From CAVZYN01 sp963779515 (GTDB lineage Bacteria; Pseudomonadota; Alphaproteobacteria; Rhizobiales; Hyphomicrobiaceae), in NCBI GenBank assembly GCA_963779515.1, contig CAVZYN010000018.1, forward strand, positions 62,001 through 126,000: a DNA stretch of 64,000 bases. The letters run 5' to 3'. The notes under the pieces are model-generated. The model was not told the origin of the DNA and made no database searches. It saw nothing but the letters and a program-made list of their open reading frames with translations. Positions 1 through 8,441 of this stretch are shown here, piece after piece. Numbering within the stretch: the first letter of the stretch is position 1; each line of letters starts with the position of its first letter. Both the position numbers and the translations under genes were made by a program.

Positions 1-307
1 TCGTCGCGGGATCCTGGAACACCATGGCCATACGCCGGCCGCGCAGTGTCCTGAGCGACGCCTGATCGCGGCCGGCGAGTTCCTGGCCCTCGAGCGTGAT
101 CGAGCCGCCAACGATCCGGCCAGGCGGATCGACGAGCCCGAGAATGGAGAAGCCGGTGACGGTTTTACCGGAGCCGGATTCGCCGACCAGGCCGACAACT
201 TCGCCCGCCGCCACATCGAACGACACGCCATCGACGGCTTTGACGACGCCGGCCTTGGTGTGGAAATGCGTCGCCAGATCGCGCACCTGCAGCAGCGGCT
301 GGATCAT
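1..307 (-). CDS. dppD: Peptide ABC transporter ATP-binding protein DppD (partial)
   Basis: This is the first ~102 codons of an oligopeptide/dipeptide ABC transporter ATPase; the rest lies beyond the left edge. It would hydrolyse ATP at the cytoplasmic face to drive import through DppB/DppC. Reading leftward from the ATG at 307, the protein has a Walker A motif GESGSGKT at residues 42-49 and then reaches MVFQDP, the Q-loop region typical of the DppD/OppD family. The start overlaps the dppC stop in an ATGA arrangement, which indicates translational coupling in a dppB-dppC-dppD operon. Family assignment is firm; the transported peptide or other substrate cannot be deduced. Confidence 0.9.
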   Translation of the reverse strand, partial: MIQPLLQVRDLATHFHTKAGVVKAVDGVSFDVAAGEVVGLVGESGSGKTVTGFSILGLVDPPGRIVGGSITLEGQELAGRDQASLRTLRGRRMAMVFQDPAT

Positions 308-1182
308 CGCTTCAGCCTCGGATTGAGCTGGTCGCGCACCTGATCGCCGACGAGATTGATTGCGACGATGAGAATGATCAGGGCGACGCCCGGATAAATC
401 GAAATCCAGTAGCGGCCCGAGAGCATGTACTGGAACCCGTTCGCGATCAGCATGCCGAGCGAGGGTTCCGTCACCGGCAGCCCGAGACCGAGAAACGACA
501 AGGTCGCTTCGAGCGCGATCGAGTTGGCGATTTGAACGGTCGCGACGACGATGAGCGGCGGCAGGCAGTTCGGCAGGATGTGGCGGAACACGACGCGCGA
601 GGCGCCCAGCGGCGTCGACAGTGCGGCATCGACATAATCCTTGGCGCGTTCGGTCGACGCCGCGCCATGCGTGGTGCGCGCGAAATAGGCGTACTGCGCG
701 GCAACAAGCGCGGCGATCAGCTGCCATTTGCCTTGCCCGAGAATGGCCGCCAGCACGAGCGCCAGCAGGATCGCCGGGAACGACAATTGCAGATCGACGA
801 TCCGCATGATCAGGGCTTCGATGCGTCCGCCGAAGTAGGCGGCGACGCTGCCGAGCGTCGCCCCGATCGCGAACGCGATGGCGCCGGCCACCAGTCCGAC
901 CTGCAGCGAAATCCGCAGACCATAGAGAATGGCCGACAGCAGATCGCGGCCCTGGGCGTCGCTGCCGAGCCAATAGGTGAAGCCCGCCGCATTGGCGTAG
1001 CCCGGCGGCCGCCGCGCGTCGGCGAGCACCAGCTTTGCGAGGTCATAGGGATTTTGCGGCGTGATGAGCGGCGCCAGCAGCGCCAGCAGCACGATCGCGG
1101 TCACGACGCCAAGGGCCGTGAGCGCGATCGCGCTCTCGCGGAAGTCGCGCCAGAACCGGGCGAGCGGCGAGGCATGATCCAT
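304..1182 (-). CDS. dppC: Peptide ABC transporter permease DppC
   Basis: The 292-residue inner-membrane permease forms half of the transmembrane channel of a peptide-type ABC importer. A hydrophobic segment follows a short cytoplasmic N-terminus (residues ~15-40), then comes the OppC-like stretch TYWLGSDAQGRDLLSAILYG, several membrane helices and a BPD-transport EAA-loop region. The ATG at 1182 shares its A with the TGA of dppB (TGATG), and the stop overlaps the dppD start. An in-frame open stretch continues upstream to 2160, but it is the shadow of dppB, so the coupled ATG is preferred. Confidence 0.92.
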   Translation of the reverse strand: MDHASPLARFWRDFRESAIALTALGVVTAIVLLALLAPLITPQNPYDLAKLVLADARRPPGYANAAGFTYWLGSDAQGRDLLSAILYGLRISLQVGLVAGAIAFAIGATLGSVAAYFGGRIEALIMRIVDLQLSFPAILLALVLAAILGQGKWQLIAALVAAQYAYFARTTHGAASTERAKDYVDAALSTPLGASRVVFRHILPNCLPPLIVVATVQIANSIALEATLSFLGLGLPVTEPSLGMLIANGFQYMLSGRYWISIYPGVALIILIVAINLVGDQVRDQLNPRLKR

Positions 1183-2153
1183 CAGCCCCTCCGTGCGCGC
1201 AGTCGCGGATCGAGCGCCGCATAGGCGATGTCGACGAGAAAATTGATCATGATGAAGAGCAGGGCGACGAGCATCAGATAGGCAACCATCACCGGCCGGT
1301 CGAGCGAGGAGATGCTGTCGATGATGAGCTTGCCGACGCCCGGCCAGGAGAAGATCGTCTCCGTCACCACGGCGAAGGCGAGCGTCGATCCGAATTCGAG
1401 GCCGAACACGGTGACGATCGGGATCGCGATCAGGCGCAGGACATGACGGCGCATGATGGTCCATTCGCTCTCGCCGGCCGCGCGCGCGAATTTGACGGTG
1501 TCGGTCAGCATGATCTCGCGCGTGCCGGCGCGGGCGAGCCGCACCATCATCGCGAATTTGAAGAGCGAGAGATTGAGCGCCGGCAGAAACAGATGCCGCC
1601 AGCCATTGCCGGTGAGAAAGCTCCACTCGATGCCAAACAGCGTCGCGGTCTCGCCGCGCCCGCCCGCCGGAAACCAGCCGAGCGAGACGGCGAACGTCAG
1701 GATCAAGACGAGACCGATCCAGAACGTCGGCACCGAGAAGCCGAGGATCGAGAACGCCATGATGCACTTCGAGGCGATGCTGTCCGGCTTGTAGCCGGCG
1801 TACATCCCCAAGGGGACGCCAAGCAGCGTCGCGCCGAGGACGGCGGCCAGCGTGAGTTCCAACGTGGCGGGAAGTCGCGAGAAGATCAGATCGAGCACCG
1901 GCATGTTGAAGATGAAGGAGCGGCCGAAATCGCCAGAAAAAAGACGCCCGAGGAAGGCGCCATATTGCGTCCACAGCGGCTGATCGAGGCCATAGGCCTT
2001 GATCGTGGCCTCGCGGATCTGCTGTGTCGCGTCGGGCGAGATCAGCACGTCGATCGGATTGCCGACCGCGTAGACGCCGGCAAACACCAGCGCCGAGATG
2101 ACGAGCATCACGACAAAGGCCTGGATCAAGCGCTGGATGATGAAGCCGAGCAT
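1182..2153 (-). CDS. dppB: Peptide ABC transporter permease DppB
   Basis: This 323-residue permease is the partner of DppC. It opens with the DppB/OppB signature MLGFIIQRLIQAFVVML, an N-terminal membrane helix. It contains a long periplasmic loop with GDFGRSFIFNMPV and ends with the family's conserved DPRLRARR. It is the first gene of the leftward dppBCD operon. The solute-binding gene dppA is not upstream in the same orientation as usual; it lies divergently at 3794, beyond a creatininase gene and a toxin-antitoxin pair. Confidence 0.92.
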   Translation of the reverse strand: MLGFIIQRLIQAFVVMLVISALVFAGVYAVGNPIDVLISPDATQQIREATIKAYGLDQPLWTQYGAFLGRLFSGDFGRSFIFNMPVLDLIFSRLPATLELTLAAVLGATLLGVPLGMYAGYKPDSIASKCIMAFSILGFSVPTFWIGLVLILTFAVSLGWFPAGGRGETATLFGIEWSFLTGNGWRHLFLPALNLSLFKFAMMVRLARAGTREIMLTDTVKFARAAGESEWTIMRRHVLRLIAIPIVTVFGLEFGSTLAFAVVTETIFSWPGVGKLIIDSISSLDRPVMVAYLMLVALLFIMINFLVDIAYAALDPRLRARRG

Positions 2154-2225
2154 CAGACAATCGCGCCTGTGCGAAGCCCGCTGGTCACGAGAGCTTGCAT
2201 GGGGTCCCCCCTCCCGTCGGATTGC

Positions 2226-2651
2226 TCATTTGGCGGGGACCAACTCACGCGATTGGGCTTGCAACTCGGCCAACGCCTTGCGAACGATCTTCGGCGCCCG
2301 CGCGATGACTTCGAGATAAGCGCGAGCGGCCTGATCGGGCTCGCGGCGATGCTGCTCCCAATCGCGCAGCGTGCCGAGCGGGATGCTGAAGGTTGCGGCG
2401 AATTGGTCTTGTGACATGCCTAGGTGCCAGCGGATGAATTTGGCGCGCGAGACCCGCCGTGCCAGCCTTCCGGGCTTTCGATCCTCCATTGGTAGCGCAT
2501 CCGGGTCAGAGCGCGCATCGGCCAAGACTTCGGCATTGGTTTTGGATCTGAGCCGCGCCCAATTCTCCTTGGACATGCCATACGCATCGAGCTTGGCAGC
2601 TTTGCTGCGTTTGGATTTAGGTGTTCGCTTGATTGTAGTCGTTCTGCTCAC
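2226..2651 (-). CDS. XRE-type HTH antitoxin of a BrnT module
   Basis: The 141-residue basic protein has a C-terminal helix-turn-helix (about residues 70-125). Its core reads SRAKFIRWHLGMSQDQFAAT followed by FSIPLGTLRDWEQ, the form seen in HTH antitoxins paired with BrnT ribonucleases. By family analogy it should bind and neutralise the toxin and repress their shared promoter. The start is GTG at 2651, inside the toxin reading frame. The HTH block is clearly paralogous to that of the antitoxin at 52135-52527 (shared VSRA, IPL, W-E-H, EPD, AARAYL, VIA positions). Local DNA is visibly less GC-rich than the flanking dpp genes, which suggests acquisition. Confidence 0.8.
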   Translation of the reverse strand: MSRTTTIKRTPKSKRSKAAKLDAYGMSKENWARLRSKTNAEVLADARSDPDALPMEDRKPGRLARRVSRAKFIRWHLGMSQDQFAATFSIPLGTLRDWEQHRREPDQAARAYLEVIARAPKIVRKALAELQAQSRELVPAK

Positions 2652-2899
2652 GATCGGTTGCCCTTCTGGCTGATATGATGCGTTTGCGAGATCCGCGCTC
2701 CACGAAACAAACAGTCAAAAAGCACATCGTCGACGAGGCCAGTCAGCAAAATGCGGTCTTCGTCTGGCTCATCGACATCGAGCCAGTCAATCGCGCGAAA
2801 ATCATCGAATGCCCGCCGCGCAAGCTCAAATGACACATCGTGCTTGCGCCGATTGGCTGCGGCTTTCCTGTCATCCCATTCGAAGCGGTCGTCGCGCAT
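2617..2899 (-). CDS. brnT: BrnT-family toxin (frameshifted)
   Basis: BrnT toxins are small ribonucleases. The N-terminus MRDDRFEWDDRKAAANRRKH and the following VSFELARRAFDD match the family and the second copy at 51888. In the frame of the ATG at 2899 the protein loses similarity after DCLF and stops at 2648. If one base near 2704 is skipped, the other frame reads VERGSRKRIISARRATDRE and ends at 2617. That is the expected BrnT C-terminus and aligns with ERGERIRIISARRANKHEQ in the second copy. The gene therefore carries a +1 indel, either a real inactivating mutation or a sequencing error. The corrected end overlaps the antitoxin start by about 35 bp, the usual arrangement. Confidence 0.78.
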
Positions 2900-2963
2900 G
2901 ATATACTGGTATGCCGTAGGTGGTCAATGTGAGCCGCACGCGGTTTAGGAAGAAAATCACGGT

Positions 2964-3665
2964 CTACGCCCACCCGTCGGCGATCAGGCCGCGGGTCTCC
3001 TCGACGGCGACGGCCCACAGCGCCAGCATGTCCTCGTCGCTGCGCTGATAAAGGCCGCCGTAGTTGCCGTCGCCGAGCAGCTCCTTTTTCTTCACTGGAT
3101 CGAGCTGCTGGAAGCGGTCGATCCGCATCATCGGCTTCTGGGTGGACGGCATCGGGACGTTGCCGAGGCGCGTCCAGGGAAAATTCTCGAGCCAGGACGC
3201 ATGCGAGGCGACCGTGTCGATCTCCTGAACCTTGGCCCATGCTTTGGGCGCGTTCCACCAGTTGTGCCATTTGACCTGGACGCCGTGGTTCCGCCCGAGC
3301 CATTCGAGCACGGCACCGTGGGCGGGCGAGTTGCCGCCATGGCCGTTGACGATGGTGATGCGCTTGAAGCCCGAGCGGGCGATGCCGTCGAGCACGTCGC
3401 CGACGACCGCGCATAGCGTCGCCATTTTCAGCGTCACGGTGCCCGGATACTCGACAAAGCTCGGGGTCAACCCGTAGTTGATGACGGGGAACACCGGCAC
3501 CATCAGTGGCTCCGCCGCCTCGACGGCGACCCGCTCGGCGAGGATCGCATCGACGGCGAGCGACAGATACGCGTGCTGCTCGGTCGAGCCGATCGGCAGC
3601 ACGGCGCGATCGTCCTTGGCCGCGTGATCGCGGACCTGCATCCAGTTCATGTCGGCGATACGCAT
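2964..3665 (-). CDS. Creatininase-family amidohydrolase
   Basis: The 233-residue protein belongs to the creatininase/MftE metallohydrolase family, cytosolic enzymes that open cyclic amides or related bonds. Visible metal-site residues are E29, H31 and D39 in PIGSTEQHAYLSLAVD, and H109 in VNGHGGN, as the family requires. Length is close to the family norm of ~240-260. It lies upstream of and codirectional with the BrnT module and dppBCD, and divergent from dppA. That placement suggests the hydrolase acts on a compound imported by the transporter (inference). True creatininase activity should not be assumed, because the family is broad. Confidence 0.85.
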   Translation of the reverse strand: MRIADMNWMQVRDHAAKDDRAVLPIGSTEQHAYLSLAVDAILAERVAVEAAEPLMVPVFPVINYGLTPSFVEYPGTVTLKMATLCAVVGDVLDGIARSGFKRITIVNGHGGNSPAHGAVLEWLGRNHGVQVKWHNWWNAPKAWAKVQEIDTVASHASWLENFPWTRLGNVPMPSTQKPMMRIDRFQQLDPVKKKELLGDGNYGGLYQRSDEDMLALWAVAVEETRGLIADGWA

Positions 3666-3793
3666 CGTTCCCCCGATCCTTTCGCTTGCCCGCTTGGCGC
3701 CGCTTGACCGTCACTTATAGGCTTGGCCTCGATCGGCTTCCAATGCTCTATTGGACCGCGAGAGCCCCGACGGGGTACCGGTAGGAGGACACA

Positions 3794-5377
3794 ATGCGCC
3801 CAAGGATCAATCTAGCAGCAACGATTGTTACACTACTCGCGGCAATGCCCGCGGCCGCCCAAACGCTCACCATTGGCGTCCGTGGCGGGCCGGATTCGAT
3901 CGACCCGCATTTCACCGCGACCGGCACGCACGCCGAAGCGCTGAAGCACGTCTTCGACACGCTCACTTGGTCGGGTGACGGCCTCGAAGTGCAGCCGCGG
4001 CTGGCGGAGAGCTGGAAACCGCTCGATGCGACGACCTGGGAATTCAAGCTCAGGAAGGGCGTGAAGTTCCATGACGGCTCCGACTTCACCGCCGAGGACG
4101 TCAAGTTCTCGATCGAGCGCATCCCGGTTGTCGCCGGCCCGAACCCGACGACGATCTACATCCGCCGCGTCAAGGAGACGAAGATCGTCGACCCGCACAC
4201 GCTGCATATCGTCACCGATGGCCCCGCGCCCGTGCTGCCGAATGATTTCATTCGCCTGTTCATCGTCTCCTCCAAGGCCGCCAAGGGGCTGACCAAGGAG
4301 AGCGCCAACGAAGCGTTCAACTCCGGCAAGGCCGCGATCGGCACGGGTCCGTACAAGTATGTGTCGTGGACGCCGAAGGGCGATCTCGTCATGGATCGCT
4401 TCGACGGCTATTGGGGCCCGAAGGAGCCGTGGACGCGCCACGTGCGCAAGGAGATCGCGAACGATGCTGCGCGCGTCGCGCAGTTGAAGGCGGGCCAACT
4501 TGATCTCATCACGCGCGTTCCGGCGACGGATGTGGCCTCGTTGAAGACGGATCCGAAACTTGCCGTGCAGACCATCGCCACGGTCTACGTCTTCAATATC
4601 GAATTGGATATGCGCGATACCCCGCCGGCCGGCCAGATCGCGGCCAAGGACGGCAGCGCACTGTCGAAAAACCCGTTGCAAGATGCGCGCGTGCGCGAGG
4701 CGATCGACCTTGCGATCGATCGCAAGACGCTCGCCGACATCGCCATGGAAGGGCTCGGCACGCCCGTCAACCAGCTGGTGACGCCATCGATCTTCGGCTT
4801 CAACAAGAGCCTGCCGGAGCGCAAGTACGACGTCGCCGCCGCCAAGAAGCTGATGGCCGACGCGGGTTTCCCGAACGGCTTCAAGATTCAGTTGTCGTTC
4901 ACGCAAGACCGTCTGCCGGGCGATCGCCAGGTCGGCACCTCGATCGCGCAGATGCTGGCGCAGATCGGCATCGATGCAGCAGCCAACGCGCAGCCGGCCG
5001 CCGTGTTCTTCCCGGCGCGGACGCGCGGCGACTACTCGATGTCGATGTCGGGATGGGGCACGTTGACCGGCGAGGCGCATTACACGCTGTCGTCGATCGC
5101 GCACTCCAACGACAAGGACAAGAAGATGGGCGCGTTCAACGTCCACGCCTACAAGAGCGCTGAGATGGACAAGCTGTTGCAGGACGCCGCGATCGAGATG
5201 GACGAAGCCAAGCGGCGCGGCCTGCTCGAAGCCGCCAACGCGCTGGTCTTGAAGGATCGCCCGCGCCTGCCGGTCGTCTCGGTCGGCTCGGCCTGGGCGA
5301 TGCAGAAAGACAAGGTCAAGATCACGGCGCGCGTCGATGAAGACACGCTCGCCATGAACATCAAACCAGCGAAGTGA
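3794..5377 (+). CDS. dppA: Peptide ABC transporter substrate-binding protein
   Basis: This is a 527-residue periplasmic solute-binding protein of family 5 (DppA/OppA type) that delivers ligand to DppBC. The signal peptide ends near residue 23 (AAMPAAAQ). Family 5 hallmarks follow: the PRLAESWK region, FKLRKGVKFHDG, FTAEDVKFS and the C-terminal hinge region. A strong AGGAGG ribosome-binding site lies 6-8 bases before the ATG at 3794. It is transcribed divergently from the creatininase/dppBCD cluster, with ~130 bp between the two starts for both promoters. Confidence 0.92.
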   Translation: MRPRINLAATIVTLLAAMPAAAQTLTIGVRGGPDSIDPHFTATGTHAEALKHVFDTLTWSGDGLEVQPRLAESWKPLDATTWEFKLRKGVKFHDGSDFTAEDVKFSIERIPVVAGPNPTTIYIRRVKETKIVDPHTLHIVTDGPAPVLPNDFIRLFIVSSKAAKGLTKESANEAFNSGKAAIGTGPYKYVSWTPKGDLVMDRFDGYWGPKEPWTRHVRKEIANDAARVAQLKAGQLDLITRVPATDVASLKTDPKLAVQTIATVYVFNIELDMRDTPPAGQIAAKDGSALSKNPLQDARVREAIDLAIDRKTLADIAMEGLGTPVNQLVTPSIFGFNKSLPERKYDVAAAKKLMADAGFPNGFKIQLSFTQDRLPGDRQVGTSIAQMLAQIGIDAAANAQPAAVFFPARTRGDYSMSMSGWGTLTGEAHYTLSSIAHSNDKDKKMGAFNVHAYKSAEMDKLLQDAAIEMDEAKRRGLLEAANALVLKDRPRLPVVSVGSAWAMQKDKVKITARVDEDTLAMNIKPAK

Positions 5378-5562
5378 GTGTTGGCGCGGCCATTGCTTCG
5401 ACGCTGCTCGGAGTGATGCGCCGCGCGTACGCCGCTTGAGTGATGAACACAAGTGCCCATGGCTGACTCGACGCATGGCAACTTCCAGAATTGAGCGCCG
5501 TCCGTTTCTGCGCAGATCATGAATGGTCGTTATGGGCCAACAAGAGCCGTCTGTGCTGACTC

Positions 5563-5774
5563 TTCCTTCTCCCCGTTTCTTCAACGGGGAGAAGGTGGCG
5601 CGTAGCGCCGGATGAGGGGCAGCCCCGATTGCTGCCGGTGATCGATCCGCACGCGCAAAGTCTTTTAGAATGCGACCGAGCCTGTGGCTGCCCCTCACCC
5701 ACGACGGCGTGCTTTGCTTCGCGCGCAAGCCGTCGTCTCCCTCTCCCCGTTGAAGAACAGGGCGAGGGAAAGGC
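5563..5774. repeat. Inverted pair of type-A palindromic repeats
   Basis: Copy 1 (5563-5624) has a CTTCTCCCCG ... CGGGGAGAAG stem followed by a GGATGAGGGGCAGCCCC tail. Copy 2 (5686-5774) is in the opposite orientation, with GGCTGCCCCTCACCC then CTCTCCCCG and an inner hairpin built on ACGGCGTGC. The two face each other about 60 bp apart. The same family recurs at 6430, 15958, 16021, 43866, 44823 and 63225 in this window. Confidence 0.75.
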
Positions 5775-5899
5775 GCCTGCTTCGAATGTCCGCACGGGTC
5801 AATTTCGTCGTGACCAGCGCCGTCTGATCGCATCCGCCGACCACATGCGGATGAGTACGCCATTGCATGAACTGCCTCGCCGGCGAGCCCAATCGGATG

Positions 5900-5934
5900 C
5901 TTGCTTGGGTGGCCGCCTGCGCGGCCATGACGAA
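5900..5934. repeat. Divergent type-B palindromic repeat
   Basis: The sequence CTTGCTTGGGTGGCCGCC followed by TGCGCGGCCATGACG is a variant of the type-B element seen at 8320 and 10889. In those copies the stem is CCCCGC/GCGGGG; here it is GGCCGC/GCGGCC. Both sides changed together, so pairing is kept. Confidence 0.6.
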
Positions 5935-6175
5935 ATTGTGAGTGAGGTGCAAGTCGTGGAAACGCGACTCGCCAGCCACCGCATCGGACCAGCGCAGTGG
6001 CGCAAGCGACGCTGGCCCGGTCCGCGCATTGATCTTGCTTCTGGCGGTTACGCGGAAATGCGGTACCCGTTAGGCAGATCTTAAGGGCGTTATGAAGGAA
6101 TGTAAAAGGCGCGCTGAGTGCTGATATCTGCGACGAGCGTCGCGAGCTCAATCGAATTGAACGGAACGCAAAGAA

Positions 6176-6364
6176 GTGAGATTTGCAGACTTAGTGCTGC
6201 CGTTACTGATCGCTGCCGCCGCCGTGATCTATGGCGCTTTCGCCGGCCAGGCTCGAGCTTCACGTCTGCGCGAACTCCATCAGGATATTTCGACCGGCAA
6301 TCTGCGCGGCTACCTCGTGATTTTCTTCGTAATCGTCATGATCCTCGCATCATTTGTCTTTTGA
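6176..6364 (+). CDS. Small two-helix membrane protein, unknown
   Basis: This predicted 62-residue protein starts at GTG 6176, with a purine-rich AAAGAAG just upstream. Two hydrophobic segments (about residues 5-23 and 45-62) flank a charged middle (RASRLRELHQDIS), and the protein ends directly after the second helix. It is not recognised. It lies between type-A repeats at 5686-5774 and 6430-6515. The clear membrane pattern argues for a real gene, but short length and the GTG start keep confidence modest. Confidence 0.5.
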   Translation: MRFADLVLPLLIAAAAVIYGAFAGQARASRLRELHQDISTGNLRGYLVIFFVIVMILASFVF

Positions 6365-6429
6365 GAATGAATGGTCGCATGAACACATGCACCATTGCGT
6401 GACGCAACGCATGCTGACGTCTGCGCGAG

Positions 6430-6515
6430 GCTGCCCCTCACCCACAACGGCGTGCTTTGCTTCGCGGGCACGCCGTCGTTTCCCTCTCCCCGTTGAAGGA
6501 CGGGGAGAGGGAAGG
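6430..6515. repeat. Type-A palindromic repeat with inner hairpin
   Basis: It reads GCTGCCCCTCACCC, then an inner hairpin (ACGGCGTGC ... GCACGCCGT), then CTCTCCCCG ... CGGGGAGAG. It is very similar to the copy at 5686-5774, including the inner hairpin, and lies just past the 3' end of the DUF992 gene. Confidence 0.75.
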
Positions 6516-6548
6516 GCGTGTGTCCTTCGCCCGTGTTCCGAGGCGGCT

Positions 6549-7016
6549 TTACCGCAGGTTCAAACCCGCGACGCCGACGGCGAGGTTGACGCCGGTCTGG
6601 CCTTGCACGCTGACGGGCTGCAGCGCGATGCTGTTTTGCGATCCGCCAACCAGCGCCTTGGCGCCGCCGCCGGCACCGATGGACGCATCCGCGGCTGCTC
6701 CCGCGTACGTGCCGGCGAGTGCGCCGGGGGCGAGCGTGTCGGTTGCCGCGAGCACGGTCCACACCATCGTCGTCTTGCCGGTCACGCCGACATCGACGCC
6801 GAGGCGTGTCACGCTCGCGCGGTAGGAGTCGCCGCGCCGTCCGCTGGCGGGCGCAAACCGGCAATTGTAACTCTTCTGCGATCCGAGAATGAGGCCGACG
6901 CCTTGGCCGCCGGTGCACGTCAATGTGCCGGCCTTGATCGTACTTTGCGCTTGCGCGCCGGTTGAAAGTGCGGCCATGGCGGCCATCGCGGCAGTTGGGA
7001 TCAAAAATCGTTTCAT
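6549..7016 (-). CDS. DUF992 domain exported protein
   Basis: This 155-residue protein of unknown function belongs to DUF992, small secreted proteins frequent in Hyphomicrobiales. A signal peptide covers residues 1-23 (MKRFLIPTAAMAAMAALSTG, cut after AQA). The mature part has the paired-cysteine pattern LTCTGGQG and YNCRFAP and a glycine/alanine-rich C-terminal half (GAGGGAKALVGGS), as in the family. It is monocistronic between repeat-rich intervals. Confidence 0.82.
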   Translation of the reverse strand: MKRFLIPTAAMAAMAALSTGAQAQSTIKAGTLTCTGGQGVGLILGSQKSYNCRFAPASGRRGDSYRASVTRLGVDVGVTGKTTMVWTVLAATDTLAPGALAGTYAGAAADASIGAGGGAKALVGGSQNSIALQPVSVQGQTGVNLAVGVAGLNLR

Positions 7017-7212
7017 CGGAAAATCTCCATCGCGTGTTTCGTGAAACCAGTGTGTCGTGCATACTAAATATATGCGCCATCAAGCCGGCAGCCAGTCTTG
7101 AAATCGCGAAAAGCGACGCTCGACGCCGCGCGCAACGATGTGTCAAAACTGAGTGATAGGGTCTTGTTGTCAACATCGCGCGGTCTCCACGTGACGGCGT
7201 CTTCGGAGTGTC

Positions 7213-8170
7213 ATGATGCCTCCCATTGCCATTGGAATTCACGGCGGCTGCGGCACGCTCGACAAGGCGTTGATGAGCGACGCCCAGTGGGCGGAGGCGC
7301 GCGCGCATCTGGCGGAGTCGCTGAAAGCCGGCTGGGCGATCCTGAAGGCGGGCGGCACCAGCATCGCAGCCGTGGAGGCAGCCGTCGTCGTGATGGAGAA
7401 CAGCGCGCATTTCAACGCCGGCTACGGCGCGGCGCTGAACGCAGCGGGCGAGCATGAACTCGACGCCTCCATCATGGACGGCGCGACGCTGGCGGGTGGC
7501 GCGGTGTGCGCGGCGCGCCGCATTCGCAATCCCGTCAAGGCCGCGCGCGCGGTGATGGAAAAGAGCCCGAGCGTCTTGATCGCGGCCTCCGCCGCCGATG
7601 ATTTCGCGGACGTGTGCGGCCTCGAGATGGTGCCGAACGCGTACTTCACGACGGATCGGCGCGTCGCCGCCCTCGCTTCGCTCAAGGCCAAGGCCGAGAG
7701 CGGCGAGATCCTGATGGCGAGCGAGGCCGAGAAGCACGGCACCGTCGGCGCCGTCGCGTTGGATGCGCGCGGCAATCTGGCGGCGGCGACCTCGACGGGC
7801 GGCTTCAACAACAAGCCCGTCGGCCGCGTCGGCGATTCACCGATCCTTGGCGCTGGGACCTACGCGCTGAACGGCGTGTGCGCGGTGTCCGGCACGGGGC
7901 AGGGGGAGGTCTTCATCAAGCGGGCAGCGGCCTACGACGTCGCGGCGCGCATGATGTACGCGAAAGTTGGTCTCAGCACCGCGTTGGACGCCGTCATCGA
8001 AGGGCTCGGGTCGCACAAGATCGGGGCGGGGATGGTGGCGTGCGATGCGGCAGGGCAACGTGCATGCGCCGTTCAATACCCTCGGCATGTATCGCGGCTG
8101 GGTGACGACCGCAGGCGAGATGGTCGTGGCGACGCATAAGGAGGAGGTGAGGGTGGGGAGGGTGGGGTGA
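7213..8170 (+). CDS. Isoaspartyl peptidase/L-asparaginase (frameshifted near 3' end)
   Basis: This is a plant-type (Ntn-hydrolase) asparaginase/beta-aspartyl peptidase, a cytoplasmic enzyme that cleaves itself to expose a catalytic threonine. The N-terminus IAIGIHGGCGTLDK and the cleavage site HGTVGAVALD with nucleophile Thr177 are present, followed by TSTGGFNNKPVGRVGDSP. In the ATG frame the C-terminus degenerates after DAAGQ. Removing one G from the GGG at 8053-8055 restores GNVHAPFNTLGMYRGWVT and a stop at 8170. The break is a homopolymer +1, so the gene is probably intact in the organism. Start ATG 7213 is used; 7216 is equally possible. Confidence 0.87.
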
Positions 8171-8219
8171 GGGGTTCGGCGGCTATGACTTGGGTTACGC
8201 TCTGAGCGCTCTCTCCCGA

Positions 8220-8364
8220 CGTCATCCCGGCGACGGCCGGGACCCAAGTAAGGTTCAGCACAGGAATTGGTGTTCGTTGTCGGTAAGTCGCGCGCTCGAT
8301 GTTCAAACGGCCTGCGCACGTTGCTTGGGTCCCCGCCTGCGCGGGGATGACGTGGGGAGAGAGT
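8220..8364. repeat. REPIN-like inverted doublet of type-B repeats
   Basis: Forward copy 8220-8252 has the stem CCCGGC-GAC-GGCCGGG followed by ACCCAAG. Reverse copy 8320-8364 reads TTGCTTGGGTCCCCGCC and TGCGCGGGGATGACG. The two palindromes are inverted relative to each other with ~70 bp between them, the arrangement called a REPIN in other bacteria. Confidence 0.75.
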
Positions 8365-8397
8365 TCAACAGCTGTTATTCATGCCTCAAGCTCCAAT

Positions 8398-8440
8398 CCC
8401 TCCTCCGTCATCCCCGCGACGGCGGGGACCCAAGCAAGGC
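8398..8440. repeat. Type-B repeat, left bracket of GIY-YIG gene
   Basis: It reads CGTCATCCCCGCGACGGCGG followed by GGACCCAAGCAAGG. It ends one to two bases before the ATG of the GIY-YIG gene and is inverted relative to the copy at 8816-8861. Confidence 0.8.
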
Positions 8441-8441
8441 A

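Larger units (their letters stand above)
5378..6175. other. Gene-free interval rich in palindromic repeats
   Basis: About 800 bp separates dppA from the small ORF at 6176. Apart from the repeats listed separately (5563-5774 and 5900-5934), no credible gene was found. The long leftward open frame across dppA and this interval has no family features and is a GC-rich shadow. The repeats sit just after dppA, the usual 3' location for such elements. Confidence 0.6.

Noticed and set aside
304..2160. 618-codon frame spanning dppB and dppC
   Set aside because: Only its last 292 codons are dppC; the first part is dppB read out of frame. The TGATG-coupled ATG at 1182 is the real start.
3833..6151. 772-codon leftward open frame antisense to dppA
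   Set aside because: It has Arg/Ala/Asp-rich shadow composition with no family motif, overlaps a well-supported gene, and has no ribosome-binding site. The same applies to the 725-codon rightward frame at 11701-13878 and other long antisense frames.
8190..8441. N-terminal extension of the GIY-YIG protein
   Set aside because: The in-frame codons before 8442 translate the palindromic repeats (RHPGDGRDPS, RHPRDGGDPS) and are not part of the nuclease domain.
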